Of a DNA stretch of 39,282 bases, positions 9,281 through 18,046 are shown one piece after another. The DNA lies in IMG/VR virus record IMGVR_UViG_3300037468_000340, positions 1 to 39,282 of that record. The stretch is one strand, 5' to 3'. The translations under genes were made by a program, and so were the position numbers. A model generated the notes under the pieces. It was not told the origin of the DNA and did no database searches. It worked only from the letters and a program-made list of their open reading frames with translations. Numbering within the stretch: position 1 is the first letter of the stretch; every line of letters begins with the position of its first letter. Origin of the DNA: a virus.

Positions 9281-10651
9281 ATGTCATACTTAACATACAA
9301 TGATAAAATGATTATAACAGATAATAAATATCTGATTGCTACACCTTTTTTATCATTTAATTATACATTAATACGAAATTTACAATTAGATAATACATTG
9401 AGTGCATCTGATAGTTCTATGTTATCTATTACATCTAAAAATGAACAAATTATTACTATTGATAATTTACCTGATCATATAGGATTTGATTCATCGGGTT
9501 GGATTGCAATGTTATGTGATGCAAATAAAACTAGTACTCCTAGTGATCCTACTGCAACAGGAGATTATTCATATAAAAGTGATTGTGATATAATTCGTAA
9601 TAATAAAACATTAACATTCCCAATAGCGTATGATTTAACTGATTGGGAAGTAAATGATAATTTAGTCTTATATAATCCTTTCTTAAATTATCATTTTGTT
9701 GGTGATCAAACATCTGATCCATTAATAAGTGTTAGTGGCGCACCCGCTTGGCGAGTAGCAGCATCTGTTGGAGGACCTATTTGGAAACATTCCAATGGAA
9801 CATATTATAGATTGTTTAGCGGTTATAATAGTTATTCAATAGGTTATGCAACATCACCTGATATGATATCATGGACTATGGGTAATGATGATAACCCTAT
9901 TGTAACTCCAGCATCATCAGGACTTACAAATTGTACATATTTAGTAGCATGTGGAAATATAATAAAAATATCTAATGGAAACTATTGTATTCCAGTTGGG
10001 TGTGCGAGAAGTGATACAACACCTACTCAAAAAATGGCAATAATGTATTTTAATGAAGACGCCAGTAATATATCGTTTAGTGATTATATATCCTTTTCAG
10101 GAACTGATATTTATGGTATAGGCGAAGGTTCTATATTAAAAATAGGATCATATTATCATATTTTATGTAGAACTACAGAAGCGTTAGCTGTACAAAGAAA
10201 GATTGTTGCTGCTAAATCGTTAGATTTAGAAGGACCATATACGACTTATCAAACTGTTGTTGACCCATCAAATAATTATGCTAATAATGATGGTGTTGCA
10301 TGGTCAAATAATGTAGATGCTCCGTTGATAGGACAATTTCATAATAATATATTTGGTTTATTTGCTGGATTTTCTAGATGGAGTCCAAGTGGTAATAAAG
10401 GCAATAGAGAATATTGTTTATTAGATTTTGATCCAAGTACAGAAATTTGGAGTATTAATCAAATAGGACCTGTAATATGGAACCCTCTGTATTTTCAAGA
10501 TATTTATGGAAATTATGATTGGGCTGGAGATCATATGGGAGCAGAACCTGCAATGTTTATCGAAAAAAATGATATTTATTTTGTTTGTAGTATGAGAGGA
10601 ATTGTATATCAAACCGCATTAATAAAATTAAATATAATTAATTATATATAA
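9281..10651 (+). CDS. Putative GH43-like beta-propeller glycosidase / tailspike depolymerase
   Basis: 456 residues. From about residue 160 the protein shows repeating blade motifs of the five-bladed propeller glycosidases (GH43/GH32/GH117/GH130 type): YYRLFSGYNSYSIGYATSPD (175-194) followed by SWT, EGSILKIGSYYHILCRT (282-298), DAPLIGQFHNNIFGLFAG (346-363) and AEPAMFIEKNDIYFVCSMRG (421-440). E282 sits in the EG(P/S)-type blade that supplies the general acid in GH43 enzymes. D346 lies in a DAP motif; either could be catalytic. Residues 1-20 (MSYLTYNDK...NKYLIA) resemble the N-terminus of the FISUMP protein at 30564, suggesting a common virion attachment segment. Inferred role: trimming host capsule or surface glycan during adsorption. 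The fold is fairly clear; activity and substrate are not. Confidence 0.6.
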   Translation: MSYLTYNDKMIITDNKYLIATPFLSFNYTLIRNLQLDNTLSASDSSMLSITSKNEQIITIDNLPDHIGFDSSGWIAMLCDANKTSTPSDPTATGDYSYKSDCDIIRNNKTLTFPIAYDLTDWEVNDNLVLYNPFLNYHFVGDQTSDPLISVSGAPAWRVAASVGGPIWKHSNGTYYRLFSGYNSYSIGYATSPDMISWTMGNDDNPIVTPASSGLTNCTYLVACGNIIKISNGNYCIPVGCARSDTTPTQKMAIMYFNEDASNISFSDYISFSGTDIYGIGEGSILKIGSYYHILCRTTEALAVQRKIVAAKSLDLEGPYTTYQTVVDPSNNYANNDGVAWSNNVDAPLIGQFHNNIFGLFAGFSRWSPSGNKGNREYCLLDFDPSTEIWSINQIGPVIWNPLYFQDIYGNYDWAGDHMGAEPAMFIEKNDIYFVCSMRGIVYQTALIKLNIINYI

Positions 10652-10675
10652 TTTATAAAATAATATAAAAATATA

Positions 10676-11083
10676 ATGGGATTTAGAACAAATTATGTAA
10701 ATGTAGATGGATCTATAAACATAAATGGAGTTATATATCAATTTAATATTCCATTTGAAGGTAGTACAGCAAATGATAATAAGATATTCCAAAATCTTAC
10801 TATTAATGTTAGTACGTTTACATGGAATATTACTGATGGTTATAATGCAAAATTAACACTTACAACTAATGCAAGTCTTAATATTACTAATATATCAAAT
10901 GGTGATACTGGAACGTTACTAGCTATTCAAGATAATATAGGTAATAGATTATTAGAATTACCCGATAATAGTTATAAAAATGATAATTGGGAATTATCTA
11001 CGGCATCAGATGCTATAGATATATTATCATTTTTATATGATGGTTCTGATTATTATTGGAATAAAGGGGGCCCATATGTATAA
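10676..11083 (+). CDS. Small beta-rich fibre-tip-like virion protein
   Basis: 135 residues, predominantly short beta strands: FTWNITDGYNAKLTLTTN, a run of Asn/Thr-rich strands, then GTLLAIQDNIGNRLLELPD and a C-terminal DILSFLYDGSDYYWNKG. Such an arrangement is common at the C-terminal tip of phage tail fibres, but here it stands as a separate small gene. It lies 24 nt after the propeller gene and 20 nt before the second adhesin, so it is probably co-translated with them. It may be an accessory tip subunit or decoration protein of the adhesin complex. There is no catalytic motif. Confidence 0.55.
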   Translation: MGFRTNYVNVDGSININGVIYQFNIPFEGSTANDNKIFQNLTINVSTFTWNITDGYNAKLTLTTNASLNITNISNGDTGTLLAIQDNIGNRLLELPDNSYKNDNWELSTASDAIDILSFLYDGSDYYWNKGGPYV

Positions 11084-11103
11084 AATATTTATAATAATAT
11101 ATT

Positions 11104-14100
11104 ATGTCTAAAAAAATAATATTTGATTCTTTAATACCGTTTTTTGATAATAGGCATATGTTAAATTTTATAACAAATGCTTCGGTTTTTGACCCAACAT
11201 TTATAGTATCACCTTCTACAGGTGTACTTCGTTGGAATTTAGGTGATACTTCCACAAATGTAAATGCTAATAGTTTTACTCATATTTATAGAAATTATAG
11301 AAGAAATAAATTAGTTAAAATATATGAAGGGACAACTGGAGGGGTAAATGATATTATTGGCATTAATATGGAAAATGATGGTATAAATGGAACATTAAAT
11401 TTTTTACAATTAAGTAATTTAGGAGGAGATTTTAATGTAAACGATAATCCACAACTTACCAGAATACTTAATCCTAATTCATCACAAATATTTACATCTT
11501 ATCTGGCAAATAATTGTAATTTAAGAGGAATTTTAAATATTGATGATCTTACAGGTTTAGGGGGAAATTTTCAAGTTTTAAATAATATAAATCTTACTAA
11601 CATATACAATCCAATATCATCACAAATATTTAGTTTTTATGGCGCATATAATTGTAATTTAACCGGAACTTTAAATCTAAGAGGATTAACAAATTTAGGG
11701 GGGATTTTTACTGTTTATAATAATCCAAATCTTACATATATATTTAATCCAGCTTCTCCACAAGTATTCACATATTATGAGGCCTATGATTGTAATTTAT
11801 CCGAAACTTTAGATATATCAGGATTTACTAATTTAGGGGGAATTTTGAGAGTTTATAATAATCCTAATCTTAAACGGATACTTAACCCCGTTTCATCTCA
11901 AGAGTTTACAGATTATCGTGCATATGATTGTAATTTAACTGGAACTCTAGATGTATCAGGACTTACAGGATTAGGTGGAGAATTTGTGGTTAATACTAAT
12001 CCGGATCTTACACAGATACTTAATCCAGTTTCATCTCAAGTGTTTGAAAATTATATTGCATATCAATGTGATTTAACTGGAACATTAGATCTTACAGGAC
12101 TTACTAATTTAGGTGGATATTTTATTGTTCATACAAACCCAAAACTTACAACAATACTTAACCCAGATTCATCACAAGCATTTGGTTCATATGTTGCAAG
12201 TAATTGTGATTTAACCGGAACTCTAGATTTAACAGGACTTACAGGATTAGGAAGAGAATTAGATGTTCGTAATAATCCAAATCTTACAACAATACTTAAT
12301 CCAGATTCATCAAATATATTCATATATTATTGGGCACATGATTGTAGTTTAAATGATACATTAGATGTATCGGGACTTATTAATTTAGGCGGTGATTTTA
12401 GAGTTCAAAACAATACAAATCTTACTCATATATCTTTGCCAACAATCAATCAACAATTTGTAGTTTTTAATGCTAATAATTGTGCATTAAATTTACAAAC
12501 TGTAGATGGTGTATTTTCAAATTTAGATTCATGGTATAGCGGAGTTGGTCATGAACCATCAGAAAATTTAACAGTTAATGTTGCAGGTGGAAATAATTCT
12601 CCTGTTACAGACTGTTGTTTAAATATAAATATAGTTAATCTAACATCAATATTTAATGGAGCTGGAAAAACTTTCACATATTATATTAATTGTAGTACAG
12701 CAGAACCTTCTACTGGAGAAAAAATACTTCAATTTACAACTAATGCTTCAACCGACGCATTTGATCCGATATTTACAGTTTCTTCAGGTATACTTAATTG
12801 GAATTTAGGTGATGCATCCAATAATGTAAATTCAAATAATTTTAGTCACACGTATATAAGCGGTGGAAATAAAACTGTACAGGTATTTACTGGAACAACA
12901 GATGGATCTGCAGATATTACAGCAATTAATATGGATCAAGATAATTTGATTGGAACATTAGATATATCTTCTCTTAACAATTTAAATAACTTTAATGTTG
13001 GTTATAACACAAATCTTACACAGATACTTAATCCAGTTTCATCTCAAGTATTTACATTTTATAATGCAACTTATTGTGATTTAACTGGAATTCTTGATGT
13101 ATCAGGACTTACAGGATTAGGTGGAAGTTTTTATATTCATTATAATCCAAGTCTTACACAAATACTTAATCCAATTTCATCTCAAGTATTTGGATTATAT
13201 GACGCAGAAAATTGTAATTTAACTGGAACTATAGATGTATCAGGACTTACAGGATTAGGAGGATTTTTTGATGTTAATGAAAATCCGAGTCTTACATCAA
13301 TACTTAATCCAGATTCATCTCAAGTGTTTACATATTATCGTGCATACAAATGTGATTTAACTGGAACTCTAGATGTATCAGGACTTACAGGATTAGGCGG
13401 GGTTTTTGCAGTATATAATAATCCAAATCTTACACATATAACATTACCAACAATTAATCAACAATTTACATCTTTTGATGCTTCAGGTTGTGGGTTAGAT
13501 TTAGCAACAGTGAATGATATATTTGCAAATTTAGATGCATGGTATAGTGGAGTTGGTCATGAACCATCTGCAGATTTAACAGTTAATGTTGCAAGTGGTA
13601 CTAACTCACCTCCAACAGATTGTTCATTAAATGCAAATATAGTTAATTTAACGTCTATATTTAATAGTGCAGGACAAACATTTACATATTATATTAACTG
13701 TAATTTATTTCCAGAATATTATGGTTGTGCAAGTTGTGGACCTTATTTTGCAACACCGTCACCAACTGGAGGATTTTTAAGTGCTGATGTTTTAACTTCT
13801 TCATCTTGTGAAATAGGAGATTATGTAATAGAATGGAATTTAAATTCTTCACAAGGAAGTACAGTATTTGTTTCTGGAGTAGGAACTGATCCATCTATTC
13901 AATCTCAACATCCATTTATAGATGAAATTGTATTTGCCGGAACATTATATCCAATCATTAAATATGTATATTTAGATAGTATTAAATATAGTGCTTACCA
14001 AACACCTGACGCAAGATATAGTCCAGATTTTACAACTTGTTTAGATCCTGTAATAATTGAACCAATAACTTGTGATACTTCACGTGGTGTAAACCCACTA

Positions 14101-15657
14101 TATTTATATGATGTATCTTATAATAATATAGCAGATAGTGGTGCAAATAAATCAAGAACTTTTAAATTTGATATATGCCCAAGTATGGATTATTTGGCAT
14201 GGGAATTTGACGGTTATGATGTAACAGAACAAATAAAAATATATTATTGTACATCTACTAATGTAGACGGAAGTATACTTGATAATTTTGTACATGGAAC
14301 ATATGGTACTAATAATACGTATTTAACACAAAATCTATATCCAACAGATTATCCAAATAATCCAAGAATATATTATAGAACAGCACAAGATGGAATTTAT
14401 GGTATTAGATATATTACAAAATTAGATAATATACCTTATTCATCAGGTGATTATTTAAAAATACAAATAATTGCAAGTGTATATGATCCGACTAACAATA
14501 ATACACGATGGGATTTAAGATTAAAAGCATTATCATCTAGTGATATAAGTTGTAATTGGATTTATGATAGTGATATTTCTAAAATTATTGATGATCCATC
14601 TATAAGTTATGTTGTATCTTCTACAAATTGTCATTATAAAATAGAATATGATACATTAGAAAATGCACCGCAACCCATCAAAAATTCAATTACTTCACCG
14701 TTTATATGGAAATATTTACATTTAGGTACAACTGCTATTAGTACGCCAGCTGTAACATCTTTAACAAATCCTGTAAGAATAGGATTATATTGGTATACTC
14801 AGAGTGCTGCTGAAGTAGTATATACAGGAGGACATAATTCTACTAGTTGTGTAAATTGTAATCCTGGCCAATCAATTACGTATACTTTACAAACATCAGA
14901 TGTATCAGCCGTAGTTATAACTTGTACAGACACATCTGATTATGATGCATTTGTATCGGGTATAACTTATGTAAAAAATTCTTCTCGATATTCACAATGG
15001 TTAACAGTTCCCGATACAAGTATACAATATTATTCATATTATGAAACTTATATTAAAAATGCTAGTTCTTGTGGTGATAGTGCAATGGGCTATGATTATT
15101 TCTTCACCCATTTTTCAGCTGATGTTAGTTGGAATCCTGATACTAAAACAATAACGATGCCTATAGTTTTACTCAACAATAATATTGTAGATGTATCTTG
15201 TAACCCAAATTATAGTAGAGCGCAAACACTTGTAGGTCAAATTGGTTTCCAAACAATGCCAAATCCGGCAGGTAGATTACCATTTGGTGTAGGAGTTTTA
15301 CCATTTACTACTCAAACAAGAGTACCTGATCCTATTGGTGGACTTTGGTTATATAATTCGGATTCTTATGCTACTAATGTAACTGCATATTATACATATC
15401 GTATACATGATGTGATGTTAAATGATATATGTGATCTTACTCCTTATGGATTTATGTATGATATGTCAATAGGGGGGACAGCATCAACTTTTTCTAATTA
15501 TTGGACTTTATTTAAATATTGGGATAAATTTACACTTCTTGATACTGCTACTCCTGAATCTAGATTAGCAAACTGGAGATTAGAAAGAAGAAAATTCTTG
15601 AGAACAGATATTGCTACTGATACAGAATGGGAAATAGTATATGATGTAAGTACTTAA
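11104..15657 (+). CDS. Second modular adhesin: PKD-like/LRR modules with a large unique C-terminal region
   Basis: 1517 residues. Two modules of the kind seen at 902-9250 make up the first ~866 residues: PKD-like unit, 8 leucine-rich repeats and cap, then PKD-like unit, 4 repeats and cap. Residues ~867-1517 are different. They begin with a Cys-rich stretch (YGCASCGPYF), continue through several predicted beta-sandwich segments with scattered Cys (LYLYDVSYNN, DICPSMDYLAWEFDGYD, CVNCNPG), and end in a hydrophilic ERRKFLRTD...EWEIVYDVST tail. I do not recognise this part; it may hold the virion attachment or a second binding head. A strong terminator follows 21 nt downstream, so this is the last gene of the upstream transcription unit. 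Confidence 0.75.
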   Translation: MSKKIIFDSLIPFFDNRHMLNFITNASVFDPTFIVSPSTGVLRWNLGDTSTNVNANSFTHIYRNYRRNKLVKIYEGTTGGVNDIIGINMENDGINGTLNFLQLSNLGGDFNVNDNPQLTRILNPNSSQIFTSYLANNCNLRGILNIDDLTGLGGNFQVLNNINLTNIYNPISSQIFSFYGAYNCNLTGTLNLRGLTNLGGIFTVYNNPNLTYIFNPASPQVFTYYEAYDCNLSETLDISGFTNLGGILRVYNNPNLKRILNPVSSQEFTDYRAYDCNLTGTLDVSGLTGLGGEFVVNTNPDLTQILNPVSSQVFENYIAYQCDLTGTLDLTGLTNLGGYFIVHTNPKLTTILNPDSSQAFGSYVASNCDLTGTLDLTGLTGLGRELDVRNNPNLTTILNPDSSNIFIYYWAHDCSLNDTLDVSGLINLGGDFRVQNNTNLTHISLPTINQQFVVFNANNCALNLQTVDGVFSNLDSWYSGVGHEPSENLTVNVAGGNNSPVTDCCLNINIVNLTSIFNGAGKTFTYYINCSTAEPSTGEKILQFTTNASTDAFDPIFTVSSGILNWNLGDASNNVNSNNFSHTYISGGNKTVQVFTGTTDGSADITAINMDQDNLIGTLDISSLNNLNNFNVGYNTNLTQILNPVSSQVFTFYNATYCDLTGILDVSGLTGLGGSFYIHYNPSLTQILNPISSQVFGLYDAENCNLTGTIDVSGLTGLGGFFDVNENPSLTSILNPDSSQVFTYYRAYKCDLTGTLDVSGLTGLGGVFAVYNNPNLTHITLPTINQQFTSFDASGCGLDLATVNDIFANLDAWYSGVGHEPSADLTVNVASGTNSPPTDCSLNANIVNLTSIFNSAGQTFTYYINCNLFPEYYGCASCGPYFATPSPTGGFLSADVLTSSSCEIGDYVIEWNLNSSQGSTVFVSGVGTDPSIQSQHPFIDEIVFAGTLYPIIKYVYLDSIKYSAYQTPDARYSPDFTTCLDPVIIEPITCDTSRGVNPLYLYDVSYNNIADSGANKSRTFKFDICPSMDYLAWEFDGYDVTEQIKIYYCTSTNVDGSILDNFVHGTYGTNNTYLTQNLYPTDYPNNPRIYYRTAQDGIYGIRYITKLDNIPYSSGDYLKIQIIASVYDPTNNNTRWDLRLKALSSSDISCNWIYDSDISKIIDDPSISYVVSSTNCHYKIEYDTLENAPQPIKNSITSPFIWKYLHLGTTAISTPAVTSLTNPVRIGLYWYTQSAAEVVYTGGHNSTSCVNCNPGQSITYTLQTSDVSAVVITCTDTSDYDAFVSGITYVKNSSRYSQWLTVPDTSIQYYSYYETYIKNASSCGDSAMGYDYFFTHFSADVSWNPDTKTITMPIVLLNNNIVDVSCNPNYSRAQTLVGQIGFQTMPNPAGRLPFGVGVLPFTTQTRVPDPIGGLWLYNSDSYATNVTAYYTYRIHDVMLNDICDLTPYGFMYDMSIGGTASTFSNYWTLFKYWDKFTLLDTATPESRLANWRLERRKFLRTDIATDTEWEIVYDVST
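11380..13430 (+). repeat. Leucine-rich repeat arrays (8 + 4 units, about 138 bp each)
   Basis: These are the same LTGTLDVSGLTGLGG-type units as in the giant adhesin, in two blocks separated by a cap and a PKD-like unit (about 12415-12900). The first three units are more diverged (for example NLRGILNIDDLTGLGG). Later units are almost identical in DNA to units in the upstream gene, which gives long direct repeats between the two genes. Confidence 0.85.
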
Positions 15658-15678
15658 TTAAAAAAATAAATAGTAATA

Positions 15679-15716
15679 AAAAAACAAAGGACTTTATATA
15701 AAGTCCTTTGTTTTTT
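15679..15716 (+). terminator. Strong symmetric (bidirectional) intrinsic terminator
   Basis: A perfect 38-nt palindrome with 19-nt arms centred at 15697/15698: an A-run, CAAAGGACTTTATA, its complement and a T-run. On either strand this reads as a GC-containing hairpin followed by a U-tract. It lies 21 nt after the stop codon of the second adhesin and 43 nt before the next gene. It ends the upstream adhesin transcription unit. Confidence 0.9.
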
Positions 15717-15759
15717 AAATAAAAATATTTTTTAAGATATATAAAATAAAAAAAGTAAC

Positions 15760-18042
15760 ATGGCAACAGCAACACCATTTGTTAAACGTATGCGGACACA
15801 AGGGGGAACTATTTATACGTTTAGTTCTGCTCTTGAAGATATAGGTTTAAATATAAATGAAAGAAATAACGTGGTGAAAATGTCACACTACGCTTTGTTA
15901 AATATTCCTTCTATTGATGCTCCTGATAATTTACAACAAAATAGATTCAATGTACTTGCAATTCCGGGTGCATATCAATCATTTTTAAATAGTGGAAGTA
16001 TTAAAGATGGAAGAATCATAGTTGCAGAAAGTTTTCAAAACTATGCACTCAATCTTGAAGTTAATCTTTTAAGACAAGGAACATATAATGCAGCATTAAG
16101 TACTACTATATCAGAAAGAGTATTCTGGAAATGGTTAAAAGAAACTGGAGCAATTCGTTGGCAGTCATATGATACATCAATTGGATTATATTGGCAAGAA
16201 GAACGTGATACAGATTCTTCAATTGGATATAATTCTGTAGTTAAATGTATAGGGCAAATTAGTGCGGGTTCTGTTCGTACAGATACATTTGGAACTTATA
16301 ATGAAACCTATGTTTTAGTTCCTACATCATTCGGACAAACACCTGTATATTTTAAACAAGTCGAAGATGATAACTATTATCATGGATTATCTATTTTAGA
16401 AGGAAACACAAATATATATGGAAGAGAAACATTTCTTAGACCACATCCTGATGCACTAGATTTTAAAGCATATTATGATTTAGCAGATTCAAGTACAGAA
16501 GTAGTTGGTGTTGATATGTATTATGATGCAAGTGATGGTTCAGGATATCAAACTGGTTGGTGGTGGACAGCTGAAGGATTATATTTAGATGTAGATAACA
16601 ATTATTATATAGATACATCAACGTATATAGATTCTGGTATATACAATTTTAATCTTCAATATAATTCTGTATTAGAATACAAACGATCAAATGTTGATTG
16701 TATATCTATCGAATATGACTTGGATAACTTAAAAACTATATTTAATGATCCTGCTCTTACTTTTGACAGATTAGCAATTGATCCGGCATATGTATTAGAT
16801 GATACATTTGATTTCAATGCTATCATGATATATTATTCGGTTTATAATAAAACTCTTGATAAAGTACTTGCAACTAATCTTTTAGGTATTTTATTCTTAG
16901 ATGCTCCAAGTGGAAATACACAAGACTATCCTTTAAATCAAATAATATTACCATCTATTACTAAAATACAAAGTGGGCCTACAGGATTTGGAACTTCATA
17001 TTCATTTAGACTTAACATTAAGTCTGATTATATGTTAGATGACACGGCAGCAACAATAATGGATGAATCAACATCTGATCAAATAGTATTAGAAGATTTT
17101 ACAGATGTATTTGATAGTTTAGGAAAAACGCTTGCTATTTTAAATCAACATACTGGCACTATAAATTATATTACAGAACAATATTTAGACATAACATCAC
17201 AACAAACTAATATACTAAATTCAATTATTGCGTTAGAACAATTACTTAATGATATTAATAGTATATCAGGAACAGATAATGCAATACCTATGTTTTCTAC
17301 ACAATCTATTCTTACTGAATCTTCAATTTATATGGATGATGGAAGAATAGGATTTTTCAATAAATATCCAATTTATCCTGCACAATTTGATGTAAGTGTT
17401 AAAGTTATGGATCTTATAATTGAAAATGCAGTAAGAGACACAGGAGGAAACATTTTATTAGGATATGGTTCACCATTACAAATTGGGTGTTCAACTAATT
17501 ACAGAGATATTACATTTTATACAGGTGGACCAAGACCTGTAATGACAATAGATACATCTGGACATGTTATTTTTGATTCATCAACATCAATAGTATCTTC
17601 TACAATTATTATTGAAAGTTCATTAGGAGATTCATTTTACTGGGATAATGGAATGCTTGAGGCAAGTGGCACAGGTGGAGGTACACAAGGAATTCAAGGT
17701 ATTCAAGGTGTAACAGCTGGGGGTACACAAGGTATTCAAGGTAGACAAGGGACTCAAGGAACACAAGGAAGACAAGGCACTATTGGTACTGGGTTGCAAG
17801 GAAATCAAGGTACTGCTGGAAGCGTTCAAGGAACACAAGGAATACAAGGTATTACTGGCGCTGGAACACAAGGAACTCAGGGTACTTCTGGGGGTGGAGC
17901 TAGTTTACCAGCAAATTGGTCATTTGTAGCAAGTGGAAATAATTTAGTATTAAAATATATAGACGTAAGTTTATTTATGTTTACTACTGATGGAAGTATA
18001 TTATCAAAAGGAGAAATAACAGCATTTGCAAATATAGTATAA
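15760..18042 (+). CDS. Conserved tail structural protein with C-terminal collagen-like fibre
   Basis: 760 residues. Residues 1 to about 440 look like a conserved structural domain (MATATPFVKRMRTQGGTIYT at the start, many aromatic beta strands, WWWTAEG near 267). A helical stretch follows near residues 440-500 (TDVFDSLGKTLAILNQ...LNSIIALEQLLNDIN), probably a trimeric coiled coil. After a beta-rich linker and an SGTGGG cassette comes a Gln-rich collagen-like segment (bases 17680-17898). The last ~45 residues form a tip (ANWSFVASGNNLVLKY...KGEITAFA) of a type common in phage fibres. Inferred role: tail or baseplate-attached fibre, with the N-terminal part as anchor. It is the first gene after the terminator, so a promoter should lie in 15717-15759, but I cannot identify one in that A/T-rich stretch. 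Confidence 0.7.
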   Translation: MATATPFVKRMRTQGGTIYTFSSALEDIGLNINERNNVVKMSHYALLNIPSIDAPDNLQQNRFNVLAIPGAYQSFLNSGSIKDGRIIVAESFQNYALNLEVNLLRQGTYNAALSTTISERVFWKWLKETGAIRWQSYDTSIGLYWQEERDTDSSIGYNSVVKCIGQISAGSVRTDTFGTYNETYVLVPTSFGQTPVYFKQVEDDNYYHGLSILEGNTNIYGRETFLRPHPDALDFKAYYDLADSSTEVVGVDMYYDASDGSGYQTGWWWTAEGLYLDVDNNYYIDTSTYIDSGIYNFNLQYNSVLEYKRSNVDCISIEYDLDNLKTIFNDPALTFDRLAIDPAYVLDDTFDFNAIMIYYSVYNKTLDKVLATNLLGILFLDAPSGNTQDYPLNQIILPSITKIQSGPTGFGTSYSFRLNIKSDYMLDDTAATIMDESTSDQIVLEDFTDVFDSLGKTLAILNQHTGTINYITEQYLDITSQQTNILNSIIALEQLLNDINSISGTDNAIPMFSTQSILTESSIYMDDGRIGFFNKYPIYPAQFDVSVKVMDLIIENAVRDTGGNILLGYGSPLQIGCSTNYRDITFYTGGPRPVMTIDTSGHVIFDSSTSIVSSTIIIESSLGDSFYWDNGMLEASGTGGGTQGIQGIQGVTAGGTQGIQGRQGTQGTQGRQGTIGTGLQGNQGTAGSVQGTQGIQGITGAGTQGTQGTSGGGASLPANWSFVASGNNLVLKYIDVSLFMFTTDGSILSKGEITAFANIV
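17680..17898 (+). repeat. Collagen-like Gly-x-Gln repeat tract
   Basis: Short in-frame repeats of the type CAAGGTATT encode GTQGIQGIQG, GRQGTQGTQG and similar triplets, interrupted by GVTAGG and GTGLQG. The tract resembles bases 1-50 of the fibre gene at the left edge. It could allow slippage or recombination that changes fibre length. Confidence 0.85.
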
Positions 18043-18046
18043 AAAT

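Noticed and set aside
1950-13430. CRISPR array
   Set aside because: The repeats are coding, about 138 bp, in frame and without unique spacers.
12129-13894. Minus-strand open frames within the adhesin repeats
   Set aside because: They mirror the repeat units in another frame, have low-complexity composition and no leader; they are shadows.
17632-17871. Minus-strand open frame across the collagen-like tract
   Set aside because: It is a Ser/Leu/Cys-rich by-product of the CAAGG repeat, with no independent support.
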